Both the position numbers and the translations under genes were made by a program. From a virus, in IMG/VR virus record IMGVR_UViG_3300044673_000132, positions 1 to 27,568 of that record: DNA of 27,568 bases; one strand, 5' to 3'. Below the pieces are notes generated by a model. It did not search any database. It saw nothing but the letters and a program-made list of their open reading frames with translations, and was not told the DNA's origin. Shown in pieces: positions 8,082 to 15,380 of this stretch (position 1 is the stretch's first letter; every line of letters begins with the position of its first letter).

Positions 8082-8285
8082 CTGCTGGGAGCTGTAGGTG
8101 GCGATGACGCCGGCCTGCGAGCCCCGGGTGATGGCGGCGAGCGCCGGGCCCGAGGGTTGCGGCACCGCGCCGGCACCGAACGGGTCCTGGTAGAAGCCGA
8201 CGTTTCCGCCCGCGACACCGAGGTATGCGGGCGAGCCGCCGCCGCCGATCGGGTGTTCCGAGGTGACGGTATTGGGAGCAGCCAT
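6864..8285 (-). CDS. Multi-repeat (four Ig-like units) capsid-associated protein
   Basis: 473 residues. ATG at 8285 is preceded by AAAGGAG and follows the coat stop by 12 bases. After a Gly-rich N-terminus with SPAYLGVAGGNVGFYQDPFG (residues 18-37), four related units follow at about 69-152, 164-239, 258-336 (diverged) and 348-430. Each has TPA.V...TTAEQTF.V, then NKPTSQAGL..G..RVSA.N.IGITF.N and TPT.SE.Y.I. The C-terminal 45 residues differ (NCVYQSVVPGVITTQNLANA). The unit appears once more in the next gene. Tandem beta-sandwiches beside a coat gene resemble head-decoration proteins in organisation, but that role is inferred. Confidence 0.82.
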   Translation of the reverse strand: MAAPNTVTSEHPIGGGGSPAYLGVAGGNVGFYQDPFGAGAVPQPSGPALAAITRGSQAGVIATYSSQQTPAAVAQSTTAEQTFTVQSGTGATMLLASGDLLFVNKPTSQAGLGVGNVRVSASNQIGITYVNVPAGGNITPTGSQSYGIVALRGLGSLKLTATLSPAAVAANSSVEQQFTVTGLPAGSLVQVNKPTSQAGLDIGGCRVVSNNVLGITFINATASPITPTASEAYIVVALPGLDAVNNDVFYGFNVGTVGAIGPGVVVTGGSTTLTGVLATDVVTGVMKPTLQAAATNAAIPYSAIATADTLTLSFFGVGTGYTPTASEVYGIRTARIAPAAPLVVFSQTITPASVAALTTAEQTFSISSPNTLVAGSPVWINKPSWTNGLAILGVRVSAANTLAITFANMTSSAIVPPAESYLIGNFQVPLPGAGNCVYQSVVPGVITTQNLANAMRTALGPTAGGGVNLHAGA

Positions 8286-8297
8286 GTTCGTTCTCCT

Positions 8298-9551
8298 TTA
8301 CGCCGCCACGCGGCAGCCGAGTTCCTGGTACAGGGGGGCCCATCCGTAGAGCACGTCGAGACGGGTCGGGATCGAGTCGTTGTTGATCGTGTACTGCCGC
8401 ACCACGCGGATGGAGAGCCCGACCTCCTTGTCGGAGGCGCGGCCGGCGAAGTGCACGCCCTCGGGAAGCTCGAGGTCGGCGACCGCCAGCGTGTAGGCGT
8501 TGCGGTGGAACAGCAGGTTCTGGGGCGACACGACGGCGTTCGCGCTGCCCGTGGTGACCAGGCTCGCGAAGGTGACCGCGGCACCGGAGGCCGGGGAGGC
8601 CGTCACGTTCTGGAACTGGCCCGCGGAGATGAGCGCCGGGGACACGGTCACGTTGAAGTTGCCCGCGCCGGTCTGGCTCACCGCAGCCGTCACGACGAAG
8701 TTGCGCAGCTTGCCGTAGCTCTGGCGGTTCTGCGGGTTCACCGCGAAGACGCCGGCCAACTGGATCACGTCGCCCTGCTGCAGCGTGAGGTTGTTCGCGC
8801 TGTTGTTGAGCGAGATCGTCGAGGTCGAGGCCCAGCCCGTCGTGAGGCCTTGGCCGGGGCCGTTCACCGTCACGTTCGTGGCGCCGGTTGCGAACCCGAA
8901 GGTCTGCGACACGACGTTCTGGTCCATCTTCCAGTTCATGCCGCCGGAGTCCCGACCCATGAGGCCCTTGCGGTACTGGTCGCCGATCACGTCGGAGGGC
9001 ACGAAGAGGCCCTTCAGGCTGTCGACGATCGCGGCCGAGGTGAAGGGCTCGATCACGACGCAGCGGCGGCCGTCACGCGGCGCGCCCTCGGCGTCGAGGA
9101 AGGCGCCGGCGGTGAGGTAGGTGAGCAGGCCCGTGGGCGTGGTGCCCGGGGTGCCGACCAGGTTGGCGGTGCTGTTCTTCGCCATCACCAGACCGTCGCG
9201 GTCGATCTTGTTCGCGATGGCGGCGACCGCGGGCTTCAGCACGCGCTGGCTGAACATGTCCAGGGACAGCGCCAGGTCCTGCGTCGTGAACTGCGTATCG
9301 ACGTGGAACTGCGTGGTGAGGGTGACCGGGACCGAGGTCTCGTTGAAGTCCTCTACGTTCAGCGCCGGGCCCGTGGTGCCGATGAAGCGCGGCGGGCGGC
9401 GGACGTTGACGACGTTGCCGATCTTCGCGCCGACGACGGCGAATTGGTCGTCATAGTCGCGATTGACTTCGCTGGTGAAGGTGAGCTCGTTCTCGAGGAC
9501 CATCAACGCTTCGTTGGTGATCTTCGAGATGGTCAGAAGTTGATTCGACAC
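8298..9551 (-). CDS. P22 gp5-like major capsid (coat) protein
   Basis: 417 residues. The start is GTG at 9551, giving MSNQLLTISKITNEALMVLE; AGGAG lies seven bases upstream. The N-terminus with EALMVLENELTFTSEVNRDY, GNVVNVRRPPRF and DTQFTTQDLALSLDMFSQRV is characteristic of the P22 coat family (430 residues in P22), an HK97-fold shell protein with an extra I-domain. The central Ala/Gly/Val/Thr region (about 215-325) is where the I-domain would fall. It lies directly after the scaffold gene, as in P22. Its ribosome binding site is inside a perfect hairpin (9557-9584). Confidence 0.93.
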   Translation of the reverse strand: MSNQLLTISKITNEALMVLENELTFTSEVNRDYDDQFAVVGAKIGNVVNVRRPPRFIGTTGPALNVEDFNETSVPVTLTTQFHVDTQFTTQDLALSLDMFSQRVLKPAVAAIANKIDRDGLVMAKNSTANLVGTPGTTPTGLLTYLTAGAFLDAEGAPRDGRRCVVIEPFTSAAIVDSLKGLFVPSDVIGDQYRKGLMGRDSGGMNWKMDQNVVSQTFGFATGATNVTVNGPGQGLTTGWASTSTISLNNSANNLTLQQGDVIQLAGVFAVNPQNRQSYGKLRNFVVTAAVSQTGAGNFNVTVSPALISAGQFQNVTASPASGAAVTFASLVTTGSANAVVSPQNLLFHRNAYTLAVADLELPEGVHFAGRASDKEVGLSIRVVRQYTINNDSIPTRLDVLYGWAPLYQELGCRVAA

Positions 9552-9556
9552 GATGT

Positions 9557-9584
9557 CGCTCCTAAAAAGTAAGATTTAGGAGCG
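9557..9584 (-). promoter_or_regulatory. Perfect hairpin occluding the coat-protein ribosome binding site
   Basis: Minus-strand arms CGCTCCTAAA (9584-9575) and TTTAGGAGCG (9566-9557) pair over 10 bp around an 8-base A/T-rich loop. The AGGAG at 9563-9559 in the second arm is the only Shine-Dalgarno for the coat GTG at 9551. The stem lies wholly between the scaffold stop (9591) and the coat start. Folding would hide the site; ribosomes finishing scaffold, or RNase cleavage, could open it. Confidence 0.7.
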
Positions 9585-9590
9585 CCGGTG

Positions 9591-10580
9591 CTACTTGATC
9601 TTGCCCGCCTTTCGTTGGGCCTTCCATTCGGCGTAGGTGCCATGGAACACGCCGTCTCCGTCGACGGACGCGCCTGCCACGGCGGAACCACTACCCCGGA
9701 TGGGAGAGATCGGTGCCGGCGCTCGGGAAATTTCCGTCGCGGCGGCAGCAGGCTTGCGGGCTTCGTCGCCCTTGGGCTCGGGCGCTTTCGCGCTGGCGAG
9801 CTTCGCTTCCAACTTCCCGAGTTCGCGCAGCGCCGCCCCGGCCTTGAGCGCGTTGATGCGCTGGGCGTCGGCGGGGTTCTGCGCGAAGTGGTACAGGATC
9901 TGCGGCCCGACCTCGCTGTCGAGGATCGCGTCGCGTAGCTCGTTGCTCACCGCGACGGGGCTCGCCGCGATGACCGCCTCGTAGTCCTCCGCGGTCGCCT
10001 TGAACGCGGCCTGGCGCTCGCGGAAGGCTTCGATCGCCTTCTGCTGCGCTTCCTGGGCACGTGCCTCGGCTTCCTTGGCGTCGCGGTCGTGCAACGCCTT
10101 GTCGGTGGACCATTCGGCGAGCGCCTTCGCGTACTCGAAGGCATCCTTGAACTGCTCCGGCTTGGGCTCCGGGCCCAGCTCGTCCTGCTCGGCTTGCGCC
10201 GGGGGGTTGAGCTTGGCCTCGAGGTCCCGCGCTCGCTTCTCCGCCAGTTCGCGCGCGTCGCGCTCGGCTTTCAGGTCGGCCGCATTCTTCTCGGCCAGCG
10301 CCTTCGCCTCGTCGCGCTGCTTCGACAGCTCGGAGAAACGCAGATTGAGCTTTTGCTTCTTCTCGGGGTCGGACTCGGCCTGCTGCTGCGCCGCTTCCTT
10401 CGCCCCGGGCTCTTCGCCGTGAGCAGCCTCGGACGACTCAACCGAGCCCGATTCCCCACCGTCGGCCGCGTTGGCGGCGTCGGGCGCGGGTTTGTCGGGC
10501 GCGGGCTCAGTCACGAGGCCCAGCTTCTTCGCGTAGAAGTCCTGGGCGTTCTCGCTTGTCAGAACGACAGCGTCGCTCAA
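9591..10580 (-). CDS. Scaffolding protein (P22 gp8-like by position)
   Basis: 329 residues if TTG at 10580 is the start (MSDAVVLTSENAQDFYAKKLG); GGTGGAG stands just before it. An ATG at 10676 is in frame, but it would add a Pro-rich leader reading through the promoter element, which I reject. The protein is highly charged: an Ala/Pro/Glu-rich stretch (about 20-70), then a long coiled coil (about 70-125, KLNLRFSELSKQRDEAKALA onward), a middle with EDYEAVIAASPVAVSN and a basic C-terminus ending KAQRKAGKIK. Scaffolds are similarly helical with a basic coat-binding tail. It lies between portal and coat as in P22. Confidence 0.85.
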   Translation of the reverse strand: MSDAVVLTSENAQDFYAKKLGLVTEPAPDKPAPDAANAADGGESGSVESSEAAHGEEPGAKEAAQQQAESDPEKKQKLNLRFSELSKQRDEAKALAEKNAADLKAERDARELAEKRARDLEAKLNPPAQAEQDELGPEPKPEQFKDAFEYAKALAEWSTDKALHDRDAKEAEARAQEAQQKAIEAFRERQAAFKATAEDYEAVIAASPVAVSNELRDAILDSEVGPQILYHFAQNPADAQRINALKAGAALRELGKLEAKLASAKAPEPKGDEARKPAAAATEISRAPAPISPIRGSGSAVAGASVDGDGVFHGTYAEWKAQRKAGKIK

Positions 10581-10672
10581 AGCTCCACCCCGTAGGGGGC
10601 CATCGAGCGCGGGCAAAGAGCATCCCCTGGGGTGCCCAGCATCCGGGGACGGGTGGTCAATTCCATAGCAGG

Positions 10673-10707
10673 GCACGCTATGAAGGCCATAATTTTGTTG
10701 TCAAGCC
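10673..10707 (-). promoter_or_regulatory. Promoter-like element A upstream of scaffold/coat genes
   Basis: On the minus strand GGCTTGACA (TTGACA at 10704-10699, a perfect -35 box) is followed by AAAAT, GGC and TTCATAGCGT. The same 35-bp element recurs at 16002-15968 with 28 identical positions and no gaps. The -10 would be in CATAGCGT at 16-18 bp spacing, a poor sigma70 match, so an activator or a phage-specific form is possible. It overlaps the portal stop codon and would fire toward scaffold and coat. Confidence 0.65.
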
Positions 10708-12809
10708 CCCTGGGTTTCGGCCGGTTGCGGGAGGGCGGCATCCTCGGCCGCCTTGCCCTGCTGCTCGGCATCCCGCTGGGCGATCTCCATTTGCAGGTGC
10801 CGGGTGTCGACGTGGGCGAGGAGCAGCTTCACCAGCCCGTCGATCTCGGCCACGTTCTGCTTCGTGACGGCCATCGTCTCGGTGTCGTGGCGCTTGGTCG
10901 CGGCCAGGGTCTCGATGTCGTGCGCCTTCGTGGTCTGCCGGATGAGCTCGCGCTTCGTCTCCTCGGACTGCTTCATTTGCTCGATGCCCGTCTTGAACTT
11001 GATCTCCATGCCGGCGGCCTTGAGGGCTTCCATGGACTGATCGAGGTTCTTCTTGAGCGTGAGGATCATCATTTGCGCCTGGGGCGGGATCTCGCTCTCC
11101 TCGTCGACCTGCGAAAGCGGGTTCGCCGCGGCGAGGCGATCGGCCACCACGTCGGAGCCGGGGAAGTCCATCATGCGCACGATGATGTCGTCGGCCACCT
11201 GCGCGATCTTCTCCCCGAGCGGCGTCGGCAGCAGTTGCAGGAGGTTGGAAACGGCTTCCTGGCGGCGGGAGTTGTAGCCGGGGCCGGTTTCCATCACCAC
11301 GTCGAAGGTGCCCACGGTCACGTCGTTGAGCACCTTCTCGATCGCGCCCGTGGTCGGGTCGAGTTGCTTCTGGTTCAGCGTGACCAGCTTCGGCCGGCCG
11401 TCCTCGCCGATGATGCGTTGAACGCGCTGCGTGTCCCAGATCACCGGGGTCCAGTCGAGGATGATGCGGCCGGTATGCTTCAGGGACCTCGTCAAGTTAT
11501 CGTAGAAGTGATAATTGGCGATGTCGGTCTGCTGCTGCTCGGCGTTCAGCGTCTTGTCGCTCTTGCGCTGCGCGCCACCCCGAACCGCGGGGTCGAACAT
11601 GCCGAGCACGCGCTGCAGGTTCTGCGAGGCGGCCAGCGCCGCCATCATCGCGCCCTCGGGTGGGGGCTCCGGTTGCAGGCGTTGCGGAGGCGCGATCGGG
11701 TTGCCGTTCTCGTCCTTCTCGTTGTAGTGCAGCGTGGGCAGCGCGGAGTTGTTCGCCTGGCGCCATTCCTGCTCGAATCCCTCGTCGAATCCCGCCGGGC
11801 CCATCCACTTCGCTTTCGGCGCCAGCGCCACGCTCTCGGTGATGCTGGTCTGCCAGAAGTTGACCATGCGCTGCGGGTCCTTCGCGAAGCGCACCATGCC
11901 GAACCGGCGGCGCTTGCCGTCGACGATGATCGAAACGCCATAGACGGGCACGATCGGGATGAAGCGGCCCGGGATTTCCTTTTCCTCGAGCGTCTCGAAG
12001 GCGGTCACCTTCGACCACATCACTTTGCGCTTCCAACTGTCGCGCGTCTGCACCACGGTGATGCCTGCCTTGTCGAGTAGCGTCTTCGGCGGGAGATCGT
12101 CCTCGTAGACGGGCGTCCCATCCGAGAGCATCACCAGCCGGGCGCGCTTGCGCTCCACCTTGAACATTTCGGCGATGCGGATGTCGTGCACCGAGATCCA
12201 CTCGGCGGTGGAATCGCCCGAGCCGCGGGCGGTGAAGCCGCCCAGCATGGCGCCGGGGTGCTGCTTCAGGAATTCCCGCTTCGGCATTTGGTCGGTGATG
12301 AGCGCGCGCTCGGCGTCGGACCCGTCGGGGAGCGAGGAGTTGGGGTCGAAGTAGACGGTGAACGGGTTCTCGACCGGGTCGACGTAGATGTCCTGGAAGA
12401 ACGAATCCTCGCGGATGTAGTCGGTGCGCAGCCGCCAGTAGCCCCACCCCATCGTGATCGCGAACTCGCTCGCGAGGTCATAGGCGTTGAAGGCGTCGGA
12501 ATTCTCCTCGACGTGCCGGTTCAACCCCGTGATGACCTGGGCCACCTTGGGATCGGCGCGACTGTCGACCGGCTGTGCCTTGATTCGCGGGCGCTGCTGC
12601 CGGATCTGGTTCACCACTGCGCGCACGTAGGAGTCGGTCTCGTTGATCGTGAACCACGGCCGATCCTGAAGCTCGCGCGTGTTCTGCATCTGCGTGGGCC
12701 ACTGGTCCCCGAAGCGGAACTTCAGGTCGTCGAGGGCCTCGGCGCGGTTGTTGCTCTCCGCCTCGACCACCAGGCGCAGGAATTCGACGGCTTCGTCAGG
12801 CGTGGCCAT
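10701..12809 (-). CDS. P22-like portal protein
   Basis: 702 residues, close to P22 gp1 (725). The N-terminal body has RAEALDDLKFRFGDQWP, RPWFTINETDSYVRAVVNQI and QQRPRIKAQPVD, followed by SEFAITMGWGYWRLRTDYI and NPFTVYFDPNSSLPDGSD, all characteristic of the P22-type portal family. The C-terminal part (about 580-702) is a long charged helical barrel with coiled-coil character and Gln-rich ends. The dodecameric portal forms the packaging vertex and receives the terminase. ATG at 12809 overlaps the preceding small gene by 14 nt. Confidence 0.95.
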   Translation of the reverse strand: MATPDEAVEFLRLVVEAESNNRAEALDDLKFRFGDQWPTQMQNTRELQDRPWFTINETDSYVRAVVNQIRQQRPRIKAQPVDSRADPKVAQVITGLNRHVEENSDAFNAYDLASEFAITMGWGYWRLRTDYIREDSFFQDIYVDPVENPFTVYFDPNSSLPDGSDAERALITDQMPKREFLKQHPGAMLGGFTARGSGDSTAEWISVHDIRIAEMFKVERKRARLVMLSDGTPVYEDDLPPKTLLDKAGITVVQTRDSWKRKVMWSKVTAFETLEEKEIPGRFIPIVPVYGVSIIVDGKRRRFGMVRFAKDPQRMVNFWQTSITESVALAPKAKWMGPAGFDEGFEQEWRQANNSALPTLHYNEKDENGNPIAPPQRLQPEPPPEGAMMAALAASQNLQRVLGMFDPAVRGGAQRKSDKTLNAEQQQTDIANYHFYDNLTRSLKHTGRIILDWTPVIWDTQRVQRIIGEDGRPKLVTLNQKQLDPTTGAIEKVLNDVTVGTFDVVMETGPGYNSRRQEAVSNLLQLLPTPLGEKIAQVADDIIVRMMDFPGSDVVADRLAAANPLSQVDEESEIPPQAQMMILTLKKNLDQSMEALKAAGMEIKFKTGIEQMKQSEETKRELIRQTTKAHDIETLAATKRHDTETMAVTKQNVAEIDGLVKLLLAHVDTRHLQMEIAQRDAEQQGKAAEDAALPQPAETQGA

Positions 12810-12984
12810 TCAGGTTCTCCAGGAGCCGGGCACCGTTGGGCCCGAACCAGGTTATGAATTGATCGGCAAGTGGGGGCGAGAGCACCAGGCGCGCCACCTC
12901 GATCACGCGCTGGGATGTCAATGGCTTGTCCTCGCCCTGCAGCGCCTTGGTGAGCAGCGCGACCACGTCTTCACGCGCGGGCAT
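12796..12984 (-). CDS. Small conserved-position protein between terminase and portal
   Basis: 62 residues (MPAREDVVALLTKALQGEDK ... FITWFGPNGARLLENLNGHA). It overlaps genes on both sides by 14 nt, which supports translation. It looks like a small helical domain with a Trp-Phe-Gly-Pro turn. I do not recognise a family. Location suggests a packaging or head-assembly accessory. Confidence 0.7.
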   Translation of the reverse strand: MPAREDVVALLTKALQGEDKPLTSQRVIEVARLVLSPPLADQFITWFGPNGARLLENLNGHA

Positions 12985-13237
12985 GTTCGTTCGCCTTGTC
13001 GAAGTCGCTCGCTACCGTCTGCCCGTTCTCGGCCACGAGGGCGAGGTGCGGCTTCGCGTGCTGCTCGTAGAAGAGTTTCAGCGCGTTGTGGGCGTCGACC
13101 ATTTCCTGCGCCGCGATCTCGTGCTGCCGGCGGTGCAGGCGGTCCCGCGGAACGGAATGGAACTCGGTCCACGTCGAGTAGAAGGCCCGCAGCAGGACGA
13201 GATCGGTGTTGGTGTTGGTGCCGGTGTCGGTCGTCAT
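12971..13237 (-). CDS. Small helical protein of unknown function
   Basis: 88 residues from ATG 13237, set by an ATGA overlap with the large terminase stop. The longer open frame upstream is a shadow of terminase. A Thr/Asn-rich N-terminus (TDTGTNTNTD) precedes a helical part with FHSVPRDRLHRRQHEIAAQE and a Cys-free amphipathic stretch. It overlaps the next gene by 14 nt. No family recognised. Confidence 0.72.
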   Translation of the reverse strand: MTTDTGTNTNTDLVLLRAFYSTWTEFHSVPRDRLHRRQHEIAAQEMVDAHNALKLFYEQHAKPHLALVAENGQTVASDFDKANEHARA

Positions 13238-14664
13238 GCTTGCCACCCCACGGGCATGTAGTCGACCGCCTGGCGCTTCTTCGCCTTCACCGCGGCGTGG
13301 CGGCGCATCATCATGGCGTAGCGGGTTGCCGAGAGCAGGTCGTCGTTCTGTTTCACGATGAGGCCGTCCTTTCGGTGGTAGAGGCGGAATTCCTCGAACC
13401 AGTCGTTGAGGTGGGAGAAGACGCGCAGCCGGCCGGTCTGCATCCGGTCGAGCATTTCGGAGACCCCCGCCTCGAGGCCGTTGGAGCCGTCGGCGAAGGT
13501 GGCGCGCTCGGGCAGCATCTTGAGACCCTGCGCGAGATATTGGTGGGCGAGCTGCTCGCCGCTGCCCTTGTCGTGCTGCAGGCCGTCGTGAGGCCACGCC
13601 CACGGCAGCCAGGCGCCCCACGGCTTGACCGAGGCGGCGAACATGAGCGGCGTCTGCTCGCGAGCCCGCACCGCGCCAATCACATAGAGGATGTCGTTAT
13701 CCCGATCCCACGCGAGGCGTGCACCGGCGCTCGGGTGGTCCCAACCGAAGTCGATCCCGGCGATTTGCGGCCAGTGCGCGGGGATTTCGAAGGGCTCGAT
13801 CGAGACGAACTCCTCCTCGATCGGAAAGACGCGGCCGGAACCCATCGTCGGGATTCCCTTCGCGCGGGCGTCTCGCTCGTGCTTCGGATAGCTCGCGATG
13901 ATCGCCGCACGCTGCTCCGGGGTGTAGTGGAGCGCGTCCTCGATCGTCATTTGCGTCACGTGCGTGCCGGGCATCTTGTCCACGAGGAACCTCTTCACCA
14001 CTTCGGACATGCCGAGAAGCGGCGTGAAGGTGAGCAGCACCGGGCCCATGGCCACGTTGGTGCGCGTGAGGCCCTCCGTGTAGATGTCCGCGGGCGGCTC
14101 TTCGTCGAACCAGACGAGCAGCAGGGTCGGGCCCTGCCACTTCTCGCGGCCCTGGTCATAGGACTTGAAGCCGATGAGGGTCTCGCCGGCTTGCACATCC
14201 CCGCCGCCGCCGTGGCGCACCACCATGGTGTCGAGCGCATCGGCGAGGCCTCGGCGGCTCGTCTTTTCCTTGATCGCGTCCTTCGGGACCATCCCGGTGC
14301 CCGGGGCGTTCGTGGGCCCGTACAGGATCCGCTGGGGGTTGTCGCGGGTCGATTCGCCGGTGACGCCGGAGACCCACATCGCGCCAGGCTTGTCGAAGAC
14401 GCGGCCCTGCCACCATTCGGGGTAGCGGCCGGTGGCGTGGATGGCGACCTCGGCGCCGGCCGAAAGGGTTTTCCCGAGCTGGTTGCCGGCCATGAGCAGG
14501 CGTTCACGGTGGTGCGCGCCCGCCGCATGGAAATCAGCCTGCTTCAGGTAGGGCTGATACTCCCGGAGCCGGTTGAACGCTCGGCGCTGCGCCTTCTCCT
14601 GCTCCAGCACTTGCCGCAGCTTCGAGGGCTCGCACGGTAGCGAGAGCGGCTTCGAGTTGCTCAT
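13234..14664 (-). CDS. terL: Terminase large subunit (P22 gp2-like)
   Basis: 476 residues, close to P22 gp2 (499). The packaging ATPase has Walker A AGNQLGKT (59-66) after RERLLM, and Walker B LLLVWFDEEP (181-190, Asp187-Glu188). The nuclease domain opens with the metal-binding GIDFGWDHP (Asp305), and further acidic residues lie near NDDLLSATRYA. It cuts concatemers and pumps DNA through the portal. ATG at 14664 lies 131 nt inside the small-subunit gene in another frame. The family motif YQPYLKQADFH falls within that overlap, so at least part of the dual coding is real. Its end makes an ATGA overlap with the 88-residue gene. Confidence 0.95.
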   Translation of the reverse strand: MSNSKPLSLPCEPSKLRQVLEQEKAQRRAFNRLREYQPYLKQADFHAAGAHHRERLLMAGNQLGKTLSAGAEVAIHATGRYPEWWQGRVFDKPGAMWVSGVTGESTRDNPQRILYGPTNAPGTGMVPKDAIKEKTSRRGLADALDTMVVRHGGGGDVQAGETLIGFKSYDQGREKWQGPTLLLVWFDEEPPADIYTEGLTRTNVAMGPVLLTFTPLLGMSEVVKRFLVDKMPGTHVTQMTIEDALHYTPEQRAAIIASYPKHERDARAKGIPTMGSGRVFPIEEEFVSIEPFEIPAHWPQIAGIDFGWDHPSAGARLAWDRDNDILYVIGAVRAREQTPLMFAASVKPWGAWLPWAWPHDGLQHDKGSGEQLAHQYLAQGLKMLPERATFADGSNGLEAGVSEMLDRMQTGRLRVFSHLNDWFEEFRLYHRKDGLIVKQNDDLLSATRYAMMMRRHAAVKAKKRQAVDYMPVGWQA

Positions 14665-14944
14665 CGGTCAGGTCGTCAAGCGGTCGGGTGATCTCGAGCT
14701 CGCGCGGCATGAGCGCCACGATGGCCCGGAGGTAGGCCGAGGGGTCGGATTCGCGGCATGCCTCGATGGCCTTCTTGCCGTGGGTCTCGAAGTCGTCGGC
14801 CAGGGCGTTGAGGAACTTGCCCTGAAGGCGGTTGCGGGCGCCGGCAGGTTTGCCGCCGGGGTTGCCCGACTGGCCGGGCTTGAAGGTGTAGGGCGCGATC
14901 GCGGCCAGGTGCCCGGGGTGGCCGTTGGCGTATCGCTCGCTCAC
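14534..14944 (-). CDS. terS: Probable terminase small subunit (DUF5681-like)
   Basis: 136 residues from GTG 14944 (MSERYANGHPGHLAAIAPYT), set by a GTGA overlap with the 44-residue gene. FKPGQSGNPGGKPAGARNRL (residues 21-40) is the signature of the DUF5681-type proteins that precede large terminase in many phages. A helical middle follows (KFLNALADDFETHGKKAIEA), then an acidic helix (LDDLTDEQLEAALATVRALE). The Ala/Gly/Pro-rich C-terminus is encoded in the region shared with the large subunit. A DNA-recognition role is inferred from order and family. Confidence 0.82.
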   Translation of the reverse strand: MSERYANGHPGHLAAIAPYTFKPGQSGNPGGKPAGARNRLQGKFLNALADDFETHGKKAIEACRESDPSAYLRAIVALMPRELEITRPLDDLTDEQLEAALATVRALEAAASAGAGEGAAPSVQPAPGVSALPEAG

Positions 14945-15075
14945 GGCATCACCAGGTGCACGCCGCGGGCGGAGGTGAACGCGGCCACGCAGCGCCGGGC
15001 GCCGTTCCCGATGCGCTGCTCGGCGAGCGCGTACAGCACGCGGACCACGAGGGCGCGGATGTCCAACTGGCTCAC
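14941..15075 (-). CDS. Very small coupled protein (44 residues)
   Basis: GTG at 15075 overlaps the GroES-like stop as GTGA, and its TGA overlaps the small-terminase GTG in the same way. The product begins MSQLDIRALVVRVLYALAEQ and continues RIGNGARRCVAAFTSARGVH. It has an amphipathic N-terminal helix and is Arg rich. It is supported by two-sided 4-nt coupling and by filling the only gap between two solid genes. No family recognised. Confidence 0.62.
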   Translation of the reverse strand: MSQLDIRALVVRVLYALAEQRIGNGARRCVAAFTSARGVHLVMP

Positions 15076-15380
15076 GCCGCGGCCTCCTCGCGCTCCTCGA
15101 CGAAGCATACGTCGGCCTCCTGCAGCAGCAGGCGGCGCTGGCCTTGGTCGACGATCACCGGAAACTTGAAGAGGTCGGTGAAGTGGATCATGTCGCCCAC
15201 GCGGGTGTCGCTGTCGGTGCGGGGGCGATAGGCCTCGTCGAACTTCACGAGGGGACCCACGGCAAGCACGCGGCCGCGGGAGTGCTTGCCCGGATCCTTG
15301 TGCTGGATCACCTCGATGATCGTCGAGAGCGGCTCGTCGAGCGGCTCCACGAGGATGCGGTCGCGCAGCGGGCGGATCAT
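15072..15380 (-). CDS. GroES-like co-chaperonin
   Basis: 102 residues from ATG 15380 (ATGA overlap with the preceding gene). IRPLRDRILVEPLDEP at the start, RGRVLAVGPL in the middle, VGDMIHFTDLFKFPVIVDQG and LLLQEADVCFVEE follow the whole GroES/Cpn10 fold (about 97 residues). The mobile-loop region (about 17-34) reads LSTIIEVIQHKDPGKHSR, with a hydrophobic STIIEV where GroES has GGIVL, suitable for binding GroEL. Phage Cpn10s such as T4 gp31 adapt the host chaperonin to fold the coat protein. Lying next to terminase in the late block fits that use. The C-terminus is a short acidic tail. Confidence 0.9.
   Translation of the reverse strand: MIRPLRDRILVEPLDEPLSTIIEVIQHKDPGKHSRGRVLAVGPLVKFDEAYRPRTDSDTRVGDMIHFTDLFKFPVIVDQGQRRLLLQEADVCFVEEREEAAA

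Noticed and set aside
6478-8343. 621-codon minus-strand frame joining the 109-residue protein to a long leader
   Set aside because: The leader is out of frame with the multi-repeat gene and is Arg/His/Gly-rich shadow sequence; a good Shine-Dalgarno marks the real start at 6807.
7695-9572. 625-codon plus-strand open frame opposite the coat and repeat genes
   Set aside because: Low-complexity Arg/Gly/Ala/Val sequence without a domain; the minus-strand coat gene explains the region.
12679-14640. 653-codon open frame on the plus strand opposite terminase and portal
   Set aside because: It is antisense to genes with clear family motifs and its composition (Arg/Ala/Gly/His) is that of a GC-driven shadow frame.
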